From the NCBI GenBank assembly GCA_029058745.1, contig JAIDXM010000081.1, forward strand, positions 31,365-95,364: DNA of 64,000 bases, written 5' to 3'. The notes beneath the pieces were generated by a model. It saw only the letters and a list, made by a program, of their open reading frames with translations, was not told the origin of the DNA and searched no databases. Positions 63,860 to 64,000 of this stretch are shown piece after piece. The stretch comes from Muribaculaceae bacterium (GTDB taxonomy: Bacteria; Bacteroidota; Bacteroidia; Bacteroidales; Muribaculaceae). The first letter of the stretch is position 1. Each line of letters opens with the position of its first letter. Position numbers and translations under genes: made by a program.

Positions 63860-64000
63860 ATAAAAATCTTGATAATAGATGAAAATAGTGAGGGATAAGG
63901 ATGGAATGGCCTCTTTTTTTTAATTAACTTTCCTCTAAAACGTATTAGGCATCTTTCCGTCAAAATAGATTAAAACGAGGGCATAATGGCCATGTTTCAG

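Overview
The window is chromosomal DNA from a member of the Bacteroidales (Bacteroidota), most likely a Muribaculaceae-type gut commensal. The evidence is gene content (SusC/SusD pair, DUF4492-cydAB, DUF4494, HU plus a tiny basic ribosomal-type protein, GH57/glycosyltransferase/debranching glycogen cluster) and promoters of the Bacteroidota form TTG-N20-TAnnTTTG, several of which match exactly. The family placement is an inference; no 16S rRNA is present.

Region by region. 1-4.7 kb: minus-strand glycogen/alpha-glucan operon (debranching enzyme, glycosyltransferase, GH57 amylase cut by the window edge) with a consensus promoter. 4.8-8.9 kb: a BrkB-like membrane protein, RNase P RNA (rnpB), a cytidylate-kinase-like protein, a small unknown protein and a secreted cyclophilin. 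8.9-20.5 kb: DUF349 protein, serB, patatin-barrel protein, ApbE, DJ-1 family protein, YigZ, HAD phosphatase, then HU, a 29-residue mS38/COX24-like basic protein and RNase G. 20.5-26.6 kb (minus): folC, a two-gene chromate-type transporter, and the cytochrome bd oxidase operon with its DUF4492 partner. 26.6-30.2 kb: DUF4494, YggS, an MFS sugar transporter, an RluA pseudouridine synthase and an initiator tRNA-Met with its own promoter and terminator. 30.4-41.0 kb: TetR regulator, fabH-like and fabG, ispD, recG, a DbpA-like helicase and the large pyruvate:ferredoxin oxidoreductase gene nifJ.

40.98-54.24 kb is the accessory part. Two nearly identical, directly repeated ~1.1 kb units, each holding a gene for an Rpn-family PD-(D/E)XK nuclease ('recombination-promoting nuclease/putative transposase'), bracket an ~11 kb polysaccharide utilisation locus: AraC regulator, GH29 alpha-L-fucosidase, SusC, SusD and GH78 alpha-L-rhamnosidase. 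The left repeat begins inside the nifJ terminator hairpin and the right copy carries only the distal half of that hairpin, so the right copy probably derives from the nifJ-linked one. The two genes are identical over their first 667 nt and differ only near the C-terminus, including 8 versus 6 copies of a 12-bp EGRA-coding repeat. This is the most interesting structure in the window.

54.3-64 kb (minus): an ECF sigma factor paired with a four-helix membrane protein, a biotin operon (bioA, bioF and a fused bioG-bioC), a broken small gene, and an operon of two outer-membrane barrel proteins followed by priA.

Functionally most of the window is anaerobic core metabolism and housekeeping (pyruvate oxidation, micro-oxic respiration by bd oxidase, biotin, folate, isoprenoid and fatty acid synthesis, DNA repair and replication restart). 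The PUL adds use of a fucose- and rhamnose-bearing glycan.
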